Both the position numbers and the translations under genes were made by a program. This document shows, in pieces, positions 22,396 to 30,635 of a stretch of DNA of 64,000 nt. Source of the DNA: Afifella sp. IM 167. GTDB lineage: Bacteria; Pseudomonadota; Alphaproteobacteria; Rhizobiales; Afifellaceae. The notes under the pieces are model-generated. The model searched no databases and was not told where the DNA came from. It saw nothing but the letters and a program-made list of their open reading frames with translations. How positions within the stretch are numbered: the stretch's first letter is position 1; the number at the start of each line of letters is the position of its first letter. The stretch lies in the NCBI RefSeq assembly GCF_020144925.1, contig NZ_NSLC01000010.1:1-64000 (forward strand), read 5' to 3'.

Positions 22396-24204
22396 TTGGT
22401 CAAGGAACCTGAGGACAGGCGCGGTGCCGGCTCGCCGGACAGGCGCAGGCCCGTGACGCTCGACCTGAAGGCCGAGGAAGTGAAGAAGGCCGAGGCCGCC
22501 GGGGAACAGCCGGGCGACCAGCACGTTTCCGAGGAGCCGATGAAGAAGGGCGCTGCGAGCGCCGCCCCGCATGCGGGGGACGCAAGGGCGGCCGACAAGG
22601 CCGCAGCACCCGACAAGGCGCAGGAGGAAGACGCGGTGAAGAAGGGCACTTCGAGCCGCGGCGGCGACGCGGGCAGCGCCGGCAAGACGGCGGCCGACGC
22701 GAAAGCTTCCCCCGAAAAGATGTCTGCCGGCACGACTTCCCCCACCGGCCCGAAAGCGGGAGAGGCTCCGACAGCCTCCGCCGCCGAACTGAACAGGAAG
22801 GCCGAGAGCGCAAAGCCCGGCGCTTCGGGTCCGGCAGGCCCCGCCGACAAGGCTCCCGAAAAGAAAAAGGAAAGCGAGCGCCCCATCGCCGCCTCCAGCG
22901 ACAAGACGCCTCCGCCGCGCCCCCAGGGCGCCGGCGCCCCCGGAAAGAGCGGCCCGGGCTTCGTGCCGCTCCTCGGCGCGGGCCTTCTTGGCGCCGTCAT
23001 CGCCCTCGGCGGCGCCTACGGCCTCGGCCTGATCGGCCCCGGCGGCATGCCCGGCACGGGCGGCAGTGACGAGGCGCGCATCGCCTCGCTCGAAGAACAG
23101 CTCAAGGCCCAGACCGATTCGCTGAGCTCGGCCGAAAACGACATGCGCCAGCGTCTGGACGCGATGGAGAACCAGGTATCCGGCGGCGGCTCTTCCGATC
23201 TGCGTCAGGAGATCAACCGGCTGGAGGCTTCCATCGCCTCGCTCTCCGAGGGCGGCGCTTCCGGCGGGACCGGTTCTTCCGCCGCTCTGGAGGAAGTGCG
23301 CGCGCGCCTCAGCGACCTGGAGAACGCCGTCGCCTCCGGCACCGCGCCGGGCGGCGGCGGAAGCGATGTGGATGAGCGGCTCCAGAGCCTTTCGCAGGAA
23401 GTGGAAGCCTTGAAATCGGCCCCCTCGAGCGCTTCCGCCGAGACGCAGGACGAGCTTTCGACGATCTCCTCGCGGCTGGAGGACGTCGCCGGCCGCGTTT
23501 CCACCATGGAAGGCGCCGAGCCGGTCGACATCGCGCCGCTGCAGGAGAAGATCGTCGCCAATGAGAGCGCGATTGCACAGCTTCAGAGCAACGTTGCGGC
23601 GGCCGCGACCGCCGAAAATCTGGCTGCGCTGAAAAATTCCGTTGAAGCGCTGAGCGCGCGCATCGACGAGGTCGCCACGGCGAGCGAGCGTGCCGCCGCG
23701 CTCGCCCCGGGCGTCGCGGGCCAGGCGCTGACGGCGGCGCTGGAATCCGGCCGGCCCTACGAGGCCGAGCTCCGGACCGCGGCCTCCTTCGGCATCGAGG
23801 CGCCGGATGCGCTTGAGGCTTTCGCCGGGAGCGGCCTTCCCTCCCGCGCCGCGCTGGTTGCCGAGTTTCGCGACATCGCTCCGAAGCTGACCCAGGAGGC
23901 CAACGCGCCGGCCCCGGATGCAAGCCTGGTCGACCGCCTCAAGGCGAGCGCCCTCAACCTTGTGGAGGTCCGCCCGGCCGGGCCGCGCGCGGGCGACGAC
24001 GCCGTCTCCGTCACATCCCGTATCGAGGCGGCGCTCCGCTCCGGCGATTTCGACAGGGCGCTTTCCGAATGGAAGAGCCTGCCCGAGGCTTCCCGGCAGG
24101 CTTCCGCCGAATGGGGCAGCAAGCTGGAGGCACGCGTTGCAGGCGAGGAACTGGCCGCGCGGCTGCGCAATGAATCGCTGACCCGCCTCGACGCCGCGGG
24201 CTGA
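22396..24204 (+). CDS. Mitofilin-family inner-membrane protein (alphaproteobacterial Mic60)
   Basis: A protein of about 602 residues. A long, low-complexity, charged Lys/Ala/Glu/Pro-rich cytoplasmic segment (1-185) precedes a single membrane helix near 190-214. A long coiled-coil region (about 230-430, with repeated leucine-spaced EEQLKAQ-like heptads) then leads to a C-terminal mitofilin-like helical domain (about 430-600). This is the architecture of alphaproteobacterial Mic60, which shapes intracytoplasmic membranes and is the bacterial relative of mitochondrial MICOS Mic60. The TTG at 22396 is chosen because GGGAGGG sits 4 bp before it; a GTG at 22381 is the alternative. Its place between hemD and hemY is typical. 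Confidence 0.88.
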   Translation: MVKEPEDRRGAGSPDRRRPVTLDLKAEEVKKAEAAGEQPGDQHVSEEPMKKGAASAAPHAGDARAADKAAAPDKAQEEDAVKKGTSSRGGDAGSAGKTAADAKASPEKMSAGTTSPTGPKAGEAPTASAAELNRKAESAKPGASGPAGPADKAPEKKKESERPIAASSDKTPPPRPQGAGAPGKSGPGFVPLLGAGLLGAVIALGGAYGLGLIGPGGMPGTGGSDEARIASLEEQLKAQTDSLSSAENDMRQRLDAMENQVSGGGSSDLRQEINRLEASIASLSEGGASGGTGSSAALEEVRARLSDLENAVASGTAPGGGGSDVDERLQSLSQEVEALKSAPSSASAETQDELSTISSRLEDVAGRVSTMEGAEPVDIAPLQEKIVANESAIAQLQSNVAAAATAENLAALKNSVEALSARIDEVATASERAAALAPGVAGQALTAALESGRPYEAELRTAASFGIEAPDALEAFAGSGLPSRAALVAEFRDIAPKLTQEANAPAPDASLVDRLKASALNLVEVRPAGPRAGDDAVSVTSRIEAALRSGDFDRALSEWKSLPEASRQASAEWGSKLEARVAGEELAARLRNESLTRLDAAG

Positions 24205-24212
24205 GGACCATC

Positions 24213-26093
24213 ATGATCCGCTTTCTCCTTCTCATCGCCGCCCTCTTCGCCGTCGTCCTCGGCTTCTCCTGGCTGAAGGACGCGCCCGGCGAGGTGACGG
24301 TGATCTTCGCCGGCACGGCCTACACGATCGGCCTCGCCCGCGCGGTTCTGGCGGCGCTCATCCTCCTGTTCGCCGCGCTCGTCGTCGTCGGGCTGATCGT
24401 CTTCCTTCTGCGTCTGCCCATGAAGGCGCGGCTTTCCTGGCGCCAGCGCCGCGAGAAGCGCTACCGCGAGGCGGTCTCCACCGGCCTCCTCGCCATCGCC
24501 GCCGGCGACATTTCCACCGCCGAGCGCGCCACCCATGAATTGTCGCGCCGCGGCGACGATCCGCTGACCCTTCTCCTTAAGGCGCAGACGGCGCAGCTGA
24601 AGGGCGACCACGCCGCCGCGCGCAATGCCTTCCAGGCGATGCTGGAGCACGAGCCGACGCGCATCGTCGGCCTGCGCGGCCTCTTCATCGAGGCGGCCCG
24701 CGAGGGCGAGCACGAGGCCGCCCGCGCCTATGCCGAACAGGCGCGCGACCTTTCCGCCTCCACGCCCTGGGCCTCGCGCGCGCTCCTGCGCTACCAGGCG
24801 GCCGAAGGCGAATGGGGCGGAGCGCTGAAGACGCTGTCGCGCTATGCCGAAACCAAGGCGATCGACCGCAAGAGCGCCCGGCGCCTGCGCGCGGTCATCC
24901 TCACCGCCGAAGCGCTCGGGCGCGAGGACGCCGAGCCGGAGAAGGCCAAGGAAGCCGCCATCGAGGCGCACGGGCTGGAGCCGGGTCTCGTCCCGGCGGC
25001 CGTCGTCGCCGGAAGGCTTCTTGCCCGTCTCGGCGATATCCGCCGCGCCTCCAAGATCCTGGAGACCACCTGGAAGGCGAATCCGCATCCGGAAATCGCC
25101 GATGCCTATGCGCATGTGCGCCCCGGCGATTCGGCCAGAGATCGCTTCCAGCGCATCGAAACCTTGATGAAAATGCGCCCGAACGAGGATGCCGCCCGCC
25201 TCGTCATGGCCCGCGCCGCCATCAACGCCCGCGACTGGAGCCTTGCCCGCGAGGCGCTGACGCCGGTGGTGAAGACGCGCCCGACGCAGAACGCCCTCCT
25301 TCTCATGGCCGAGATCGAGGAAGGCGAGCACGGCAATCGCGGCCGCATGCGCGAATGGCTGTCGCGCGCCGTGCATGCGCCGCGCGATCCGGTCTGGACG
25401 GCCGACGGCGTCGTTCTGGAGGAATGGTCGCCGATCTCGCCGGTCACCGGCCGCCTCGACGCGGTCGAATGGCGCGTCCCGGTGGAAGAGCCGGAAAGCC
25501 GCCGGATGATCGATATCGACGAGGATAGCTTCAAGCCGCTGGAGCTTGCGGCGGTGACGGGCGAAGCCGCAAGGCCGGATACGGCGGCAAGGCACGGCGA
25601 TCCGGTGACGCCGGCGCCGGGCGCGTCGCCCGCTTCGCCGCCATCCGATGCCGGCAGCGCCGGGCGGCAGGCCGCGGGCGCCCCCACCTCGTCCGGCCAC
25701 CCATCCCCTGCTCCGAAAGGCTCTGACCCCAAGGCCCCGGCTTCCAAAACCGAAGCGACCGTGGCCGCGGCTGCAACGGAACCGAAAAGCCCGCCTGAAA
25801 CGGCTGCCGCAAAGCCCGCGAGCCAGAAGGCAGAAGGCACGAAATCCGCCCCCGCCCCGGCACCGGCGGCAACCGCTGCCGGCCCCGCCGAGCGGCCGGC
25901 TCCGCCGCCGCCCACGCCTCCGGCCGAAGAGCGCGACGAGCTGGCGGCGCGCAACGCGCTGGGCGATTCGGACGACGAAGAGGACGAGCACCCGAAGCTG
26001 AACGGCTCGGAGAGCCATATGCGTCCGCCGGACGATCCGGGGCCCGAGGAAGGCGACGAGGAAGACAAGAAAAGCCGCTTCCGCCTCTTCTGA
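24213..26093 (+). CDS. HemY-like membrane protein with TPR repeats
   Basis: A 626-residue protein. Two N-terminal membrane segments (about 2-19 and 40-67) are the HemY N-terminal domain, followed by TPR-like helical pairs (about 85-400, for example LLLKAQTAQLKGDHAAARNAF). From about residue 440 on comes an Ala/Pro/Ser/Lys-rich disordered tail, ending in an acidic DDPGPEEGDEEDKK stretch. The HemY label comes from its link with heme genes; it is not protoporphyrinogen oxidase of the Bacillus type, and its biochemical role is unsettled. It starts 8 bp after the mitofilin gene. Family assignment is good, function unknown. Confidence 0.87.
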   Translation: MIRFLLLIAALFAVVLGFSWLKDAPGEVTVIFAGTAYTIGLARAVLAALILLFAALVVVGLIVFLLRLPMKARLSWRQRREKRYREAVSTGLLAIAAGDISTAERATHELSRRGDDPLTLLLKAQTAQLKGDHAAARNAFQAMLEHEPTRIVGLRGLFIEAAREGEHEAARAYAEQARDLSASTPWASRALLRYQAAEGEWGGALKTLSRYAETKAIDRKSARRLRAVILTAEALGREDAEPEKAKEAAIEAHGLEPGLVPAAVVAGRLLARLGDIRRASKILETTWKANPHPEIADAYAHVRPGDSARDRFQRIETLMKMRPNEDAARLVMARAAINARDWSLAREALTPVVKTRPTQNALLLMAEIEEGEHGNRGRMREWLSRAVHAPRDPVWTADGVVLEEWSPISPVTGRLDAVEWRVPVEEPESRRMIDIDEDSFKPLELAAVTGEAARPDTAARHGDPVTPAPGASPASPPSDAGSAGRQAAGAPTSSGHPSPAPKGSDPKAPASKTEATVAAAATEPKSPPETAAAKPASQKAEGTKSAPAPAPAATAAGPAERPAPPPPTPPAEERDELAARNALGDSDDEEDEHPKLNGSESHMRPPDDPGPEEGDEEDKKSRFRLF

Positions 26094-26154
26094 CCGGTTT
26101 GTTCGCGGGCTTTCGTCTGGCTTGCGGGACGCGACCGAAAGCGCACTCGCCAAG

Positions 26155-26183
26155 CTTGCCGGCACCGGCCGATTTCGCTAAGA
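26155..26183 (+). promoter_or_regulatory. Candidate housekeeping promoter for tRNA-Thr
   Basis: CTTGCC (26155-26160) and CTAAGA (26178-26183) are separated by exactly 17 bp. This resembles the alphaproteobacterial housekeeping -35/-10 pair (CTTGAC and a TA-rich -10). It lies about 85 bp upstream of the tRNA gene, which would give a short 5' leader. Inference only. Confidence 0.45.
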
Positions 26184-26268
26184 GGTGCGCGCCTTCCGGC
26201 GCCGCCACCGCTTCGGCGGCACGGCCGGGTGGCCGGAAGCTTCGGCAGTCGCTAGGATTGCCCGGAAA

Positions 26269-26344
26269 GCCGCATTAGCTCAGTTGGTAGAGCACCTCAT
26301 TCGTAATGAGGGGGTCGCTGGTTCGAGTCCGGCATGCGGCACCA
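26269..26344 (+). tRNA. tRNA-Thr (anticodon CGT)
   Basis: A 76-nt cloverleaf with an encoded CCA end. The acceptor stem GCCGCAT (26269-26275) pairs perfectly with ATGCGGC (26334-26340), discriminator A. The D loop has AGCTCAGTTGGTAGAGC. The anticodon stem CCTCA/TGAGG encloses loop TTCGTAA, giving anticodon CGT, which reads ACG threonine codons. The T loop is GGTTCGAGTCC. It is not interrupted and has no sign of an integrated element at its 3' end. Confidence 0.97.
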
Positions 26345-26444
26345 TTCCCGACGGCAGCGCGACGCCGCTCTCTCAAGCCTCCACAATCTTTCAAACACCC
26401 CGCCCGCGGGATCTCCGCCGCGTCATCGAAGGCCGATCGCCCGC

Positions 26445-27410
26445 TCAGGCGGTGCCGCCTTCCTTGGCCGGATCGCGCCGCGGTGCATTGCGCGCGCTCG
26501 TCAGCACGAGGACGTTGCCGGCGAGGATGAAGGCGATGCCCGCGAGGATGGGTCCGGTCAGCGCCAGATCCTCGAAGAGGACGGAAAGAAGGATCGCCAC
26601 GACCGGCACCAGCGCCAGCGTATAGGCCGCGATCGCCGGGCCGACGCGCCGCACAAGGCTGAAATACATGAAGAAGGTGAGGCAGGAGGCGACGATCGCC
26701 AGATAGAGGAGATCGGCGAAATAGAGCGGCGACAGGCTGACGAAGAAGCGTTCGCCGTTGAGCGCTGCGAGCGCCAGCGCGAAAAGCCCGCCCGTCCCGG
26801 CGCCCCAGCCGATGAGGGCGGCGGTCGCGATGCCGGCATTCTGGTTGCGCGTCGCCGCCACCGTCCCCGCGCCCGTGCAGGTGGCGGCCGATGCGGCCCA
26901 GGCAAAGCCCGACAATGTCGCCGGATCGGCCTGGAGCGCCATGAGCTGTGGCGCGACCACGACGACGAGCCCTCCGATGCCGCACAGGATGCCGGCGATC
27001 ATGCGCCCGGAGAGCTGCGTGCCGAGGAAGGCGCGGCCGATGAGGGCGGCAAAGAGTGTCGAGGTGGAGAGGATGAGCGCCGCAACGCCGCTCGGGATCG
27101 TCGTCGTCGCCCGGTAGAAGGAAATGAAGGCGAGGGCGAAGAAGAGGACGCCCTGCAGCGCGACGAAGGGCCGATCGCGCCCGCGCACTTTCATCGGCGT
27201 GCCGGCCGCCAGGCAGAAGCAGAACATGAAGAGACTGACCGCGAGCATCCGGTAGCCGACGGAGACCTCGATCTCGCCGTAGCCGGCCTGATGGCCCGTG
27301 ACGATGGCGCTCGATCCCCACAGGATCGCCGCCCCGGCAAGCAGCAGGAAATTGACCAGCCTTGCGCCCCTCGTTTCCGGCCTCCGGGATCGGGGCCTGC
27401 CGGGCGACAT
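26445..27410 (-). CDS. EamA/DMT-superfamily transporter
   Basis: A 321-residue protein with ten predicted membrane helices arranged as two EamA repeats. The first starts at VNFLLLAGAAILWGSSAIV, the second near GFAWAASAATCTGAGTVA, and the last helix is ILAGIAFILAGNVLVL. Members export or import amino acids, nucleotides or small organic metabolites; the substrate cannot be inferred. It lies 46 bp downstream of the deacetylase gene of the sugar operon on the same strand, so it may be its last member, perhaps as an exporter of a pathway product. That link is inference. Confidence 0.85.
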   Translation of the reverse strand: MSPGRPRSRRPETRGARLVNFLLLAGAAILWGSSAIVTGHQAGYGEIEVSVGYRMLAVSLFMFCFCLAAGTPMKVRGRDRPFVALQGVLFFALAFISFYRATTTIPSGVAALILSTSTLFAALIGRAFLGTQLSGRMIAGILCGIGGLVVVVAPQLMALQADPATLSGFAWAASAATCTGAGTVAATRNQNAGIATAALIGWGAGTGGLFALALAALNGERFFVSLSPLYFADLLYLAIVASCLTFFMYFSLVRRVGPAIAAYTLALVPVVAILLSVLFEDLALTGPILAGIAFILAGNVLVLTSARNAPRRDPAKEGGTA

Positions 27411-27456
27411 GCATGGCGCGTGCCGGAGCGGGCATGCGATCTCGCCCGCGACGATA

Positions 27457-28368
27457 TCACCCGCGCCGGGCGAGGTTCTCCCGGTAAAGTTCCCGCAAGG
27501 GCCGCATCCCGAGCGTCTGCACGCCGGCCGCCTCCAGCCACTCGGCCATCCGCCCCTCGCCGAGGAGGCGGTATTCGTCGGTGCGGAAATGCGCCCTGGG
27601 CGGCACGATCGTCTCGATGTCGCCCGGCGCGTTCGGATGCAGCGCGACGAAGGTGAGGCCTTCCGGCAGTTCCTCGACCAGCCTGCGATAGGCGGCCTCG
27701 CTGTCGGCGCTCGCCACCCCCGGTGTCATGTCGAAATCGTCGACGAGGGGCACGCCCTGCTCTTCCAGCCGTTCCGCCGCCGCCGACCAGATGGGCAGCA
27801 CCTCGTCAGGCTCGTATTTCAGCACCCGCGCATAGCTCTCCGCCCGCTTCGGCAACAGGACGGGCAGGCGATATTCCTCGCCGAGCCGGAAATAGATCTC
27901 CGCGAGCCGCGGATGCAGCGCCGCGCCCATATGCGTGTCGATATGCGTGGCATCGATGTCGAAGGCGCGCGCCCGCTCGATCTGGGCGCGCATCTCCGCC
28001 TCGGCCGCCTCGGGCTCCACCTTCTCGCCGAGCGCCGCCACCGTGCGGTGGAAATAGCCTTCCTCGTCGACGAGGCCGGAAGCCCTGCCGGCGCGCGTCA
28101 GCGGCCCCCAGCGATAGCCCGCCCATTCGCTGGTCAGCGTCAGGTGGATGCCGAGGTCGAGGCTGTCGTCGCGATAGGCGAGCCGGGCCATTTCGGGAAA
28201 CCACGGGCAGGGCACCATGACGGAGCCCGAGGTGAGCGCGCCGGCCTTCGAAAGTTCCACGAAGGCGGTGTTGGCGCCGTGGCACATGCCGGCATCGTCC
28301 TCGTGCAGGATCGCCGCCCGGCGGGCGGGATCGAGGCCGAGCCGGCGCAGGATTTCCGCGCGTTCCAT
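27457..28368 (-). CDS. ChbG/HpnK (YdjC) family carbohydrate deacetylase
   Basis: A 303-residue YdjC-fold protein. The predicted metal-binding and catalytic residues are in HEDDAG (Asp24, Asp25), GIHLTL (His75) and THIDTHMG (141-148). Family members remove N-acetyl groups from oligosaccharides such as chitobiose phosphate, or act on HpnK-type substrates. Its ATG overlaps the stop of the 2-hydroxyacid dehydrogenase gene by one base (TGATG), so the two are translationally coupled in the sugar-uptake operon. A deacetylase here hints that the imported sugar is acetylated, but the family is broad and the substrate is unknown. Confidence 0.83.
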   Translation of the reverse strand: MERAEILRRLGLDPARRAAILHEDDAGMCHGANTAFVELSKAGALTSGSVMVPCPWFPEMARLAYRDDSLDLGIHLTLTSEWAGYRWGPLTRAGRASGLVDEEGYFHRTVAALGEKVEPEAAEAEMRAQIERARAFDIDATHIDTHMGAALHPRLAEIYFRLGEEYRLPVLLPKRAESYARVLKYEPDEVLPIWSAAAERLEEQGVPLVDDFDMTPGVASADSEAAYRRLVEELPEGLTFVALHPNAPGDIETIVPPRAHFRTDEYRLLGEGRMAEWLEAAGVQTLGMRPLRELYRENLARRG

Positions 28369-29417
28369 CAGACCTCGCCCCTGGCGTAGGAGCGGCCGGG
28401 CTTGGAGCGCAGTCTCGTGACCGTCTCCGCCCGCGCCGCCTGCAGGCGCACCGGCGGCAGGCCGGCGAGAATGAGGAGCGCGTCGTCGAGCACCATTTCG
28501 CCGATCCGCAGGAAGACCTCGCGCACCCCGCCCGCCCGGTGCGAGGAGAGAAGGAGATGCGGGTGGCCGCGCACCGGATCGCCGGCCGGCACCGGCTCGA
28601 CCGGAAAGACGTCGGTGGCCGCCCTGAACCGCCCGCCCCGCGTCGCCTCGAGAAAGGCGTCCCAGTCGACGATATCGGCGCGCGACAGGAGCACGAAGGC
28701 CGCATCGTCCGGGACGAGGGAAAACTCCCGCGCCCCGATCATGCCGCGGTTTTCCTCCGTCACGCCGGCCAGCACGAAAGTGACCCTGGAGCGCGACAGC
28801 ACCTCATCGAGGCTCGCCGGCACGAGCCCGAAATCGGTGAGGTACCCTTCCGGCAGCCAGGGATCGAAGACGCGGATCGTCGGCCGGAACGGCTGCAGGA
28901 GAGGCAGGAGCGCCTGCCCCAGATTGCCGAAGCCGACGAAGCCCATATCGGCGCCGGAGAGAAGGAAGGCACCTTGATTGCCGGAAAGCCCGTAGCCTTC
29001 CTTGCCCTTCCGGAAGTCGTTGTCGGCGCGGGTGATGCCGCGCGCAAGATCGATGGCGAAGCCGAGCCCCATCTCCGCCACGGGCCTCGCAAAGGCCGGC
29101 GCGATGGCCAGCACCTTGATCCCCCGCGCAAAGCAGCCGGCATAGTCGATGTTGGGCAGGAAGTTGCCTTCCACGTTGATGACGCCGCGAAGTTTCCCCG
29201 CGCGGGCAAGCCGCTCGGCCGGCAGCGCGCTTTGTCCGATGACGAGCGCGGCCTCGCCGATATGTTTGTCGACAAGCGCCTCCGGCATGCGCTCGCCCTC
29301 ATGCGAGACGATGCGCGTTCGGGCGGCGAGCTTCTCCCAGGTGTCGTCCCGGAAGATCAGCTCGCGCGAGCGCGGAAAGGGATCGAAGATGACGAGGGGG
29401 CGCTCGTCCTCACTCAT
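28368..29417 (-). CDS. D-isomer-specific 2-hydroxyacid dehydrogenase
   Basis: A 349-residue protein of the D-2-hydroxyacid dehydrogenase family. The NAD-binding motif is GFVGFGNLGQALL (middle of the protein). The catalytic Arg, Glu and His are placed in LLSRADIVDW, TDVFPVEPVP and LLSSHRAGG respectively. It would interconvert a 2-hydroxyacid and a 2-oxoacid with NAD(P)H. The N-terminal part is more divergent, suggesting an unusual substrate. It is encoded between the small membrane-anchored protein and the deacetylase in the sugar operon, so the substrate may be an acid derived from the transported sugar (inference). Confidence 0.85.
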   Translation of the reverse strand: MSEDERPLVIFDPFPRSRELIFRDDTWEKLAARTRIVSHEGERMPEALVDKHIGEAALVIGQSALPAERLARAGKLRGVINVEGNFLPNIDYAGCFARGIKVLAIAPAFARPVAEMGLGFAIDLARGITRADNDFRKGKEGYGLSGNQGAFLLSGADMGFVGFGNLGQALLPLLQPFRPTIRVFDPWLPEGYLTDFGLVPASLDEVLSRSRVTFVLAGVTEENRGMIGAREFSLVPDDAAFVLLSRADIVDWDAFLEATRGGRFRAATDVFPVEPVPAGDPVRGHPHLLLSSHRAGGVREVFLRIGEMVLDDALLILAGLPPVRLQAARAETVTRLRSKPGRSYARGEV

Positions 29418-29444
29418 GGCGCGGACCTTCTCATCTCGCCCGGC

Positions 29445-29816
29445 TCACGTGGTGCCGTCGAGCCGGAGCGGCGTGTGGAGATTGACGTTCTCGCCCTTGA
29501 AATAGAGCCGCACCTCGAGCGGCCCGGCATGGCCGGCGCCCTCCTTGGAGGCCTCCAGGAAAAGATGGTGCAGGTCGTGTCCGGTAAAGGTGAAGCGCCC
29601 ATCGGCATCGGTGAGCGTCTCGCCGCGCGGGCGCGCCACGAGGAGCGTGCGTTCGGTCAGCTTGACCGTCGCGCCTTCCACCGGCGCGCCGGAAGCGGAG
29701 ACCACCTCGCCCCGGATGATGCCGTCGTCGTTGAGAACGACCCAGACATTCCAGGCGAGGATGGCGAGCGCGATGCCGCCGAAGGTGTAGACGAAGCGGT
29801 TCTTCAGCCAGCCCAT
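29445..29816 (-). CDS. Small membrane-anchored protein with carboxypeptidase-regulatory-like beta domain
   Basis: A 123-residue protein: one N-terminal membrane helix (about 8-27, VYTFGGIALAILAWNVWVV) and then an extracytoplasmic beta-sandwich. The motif GEVVSASGAPVEGATVKL followed by TDADGRFTFTG is the carboxypeptidase-regulatory-like pattern. It starts 4 bp after the stop of the second ABC permease, with GAGG immediately before the ATG at 29814-29816, so it is cotranscribed. A role as an accessory to the transporter or its binding protein is conceivable, but nothing in the sequence shows it. Not an enzyme by any visible motif. Confidence 0.7.
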   Translation of the reverse strand: MGWLKNRFVYTFGGIALAILAWNVWVVLNDDGIIRGEVVSASGAPVEGATVKLTERTLLVARPRGETLTDADGRFTFTGHDLHHLFLEASKEGAGHAGPLEVRLYFKGENVNLHTPLRLDGTT

Positions 29817-29820
29817 CCTC

Positions 29821-30633
29821 TCACCCCTTCGTCGCGCCCGAAGTGAGGCCGGTGATGAACTCCTTCTGGGCGAGCAGGAAGATGATGAGGCCGGGCACCA
29901 GCACCATGACGCAGAAGGCGTAGAGCGCGCCGGTCGTGTCCTCGACGACGGAAAGGAAGCGGGCAAGGCCGAGCGGCAGCGTCTGCATCTGCGCGTCGCG
30001 CACGATGACGAGCGGCCACAGGAACGAGTTCCACGACCAGATGAAGGAGAGGATCACGTTGGTGGCGATCGCCGGCTTGGTCAGCGGCAGGATGATGCGG
30101 AAGACGATCATCCAGTCCGGCACGCCGTCGATCCTGGCCGCGTCGATCAGCGATTTCGGGATCGCCTCGAAGGCCGCCTTGAAGACGAAGATGCACACGA
30201 TGGTGGAGGCGAGCGGCAGGGCCATGCCGACATAGGAATTGAGCAGGCCCATCTCCGAGGTGATGAGATAGGCCGGGATGATGGTCACCTGGAAGGGGAT
30301 CATCATGCAGGAGAGGAAGAGCAGGATCGTCGCGCCCTTGCCCGGAAAGTCGCGCGTCAGGGCGTAGCCGGCCATGGCGTTGAGGACGACATTGGCGACG
30401 ACGACGATGACCGAGACGATGATCGAGTTGAAGAGGTAGCGCAGGAACGGGATCGCGTACCACACATCGACGTAATAGAAGATGTGCGGGCTCTCCGGCA
30501 GGAGCGACGGCGGGAAGGTGAAGATGTTCTCGCCCGTCAGGCTCGTCTTCAGCACCCAGTAGAAGGGCACCAGCATCGCCGCCGAGGCGATGGAAAGGGC
30601 CAGATGGATCGGCCAGTGCGGATAGCGGCTCAT
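29821..30633 (-). CDS. Carbohydrate ABC transporter permease (MalG type)
   Basis: A 270-residue inner-membrane permease with six predicted helices. The cytoplasmic EAA loop that contacts the ATPase reads DAARIDGVPDWMIVFRIILP. It opens with YPHWPIHLALSIASAAMLVP and ends in the family's ITGLTSGATKG tail. It forms the second half of the translocation pore with the MalF-type permease encoded just upstream (2-bp gap). The ATPase partner is on the other arm of the island at 35291-36385. CUT1-type sugar importer; substrate unknown. Confidence 0.94.
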   Translation of the reverse strand: MSRYPHWPIHLALSIASAAMLVPFYWVLKTSLTGENIFTFPPSLLPESPHIFYYVDVWYAIPFLRYLFNSIIVSVIVVVANVVLNAMAGYALTRDFPGKGATILLFLSCMMIPFQVTIIPAYLITSEMGLLNSYVGMALPLASTIVCIFVFKAAFEAIPKSLIDAARIDGVPDWMIVFRIILPLTKPAIATNVILSFIWSWNSFLWPLVIVRDAQMQTLPLGLARFLSVVEDTTGALYAFCVMVLVPGLIIFLLAQKEFITGLTSGATKG

Positions 30634-30635
30634 GG

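Noticed and set aside
26269-26344. tRNA-Thr as a possible integration (att) site
   Set aside because: No integrase, no repeated 3' tRNA fragment and no shift in gene content suggesting an island bounded by the tRNA.
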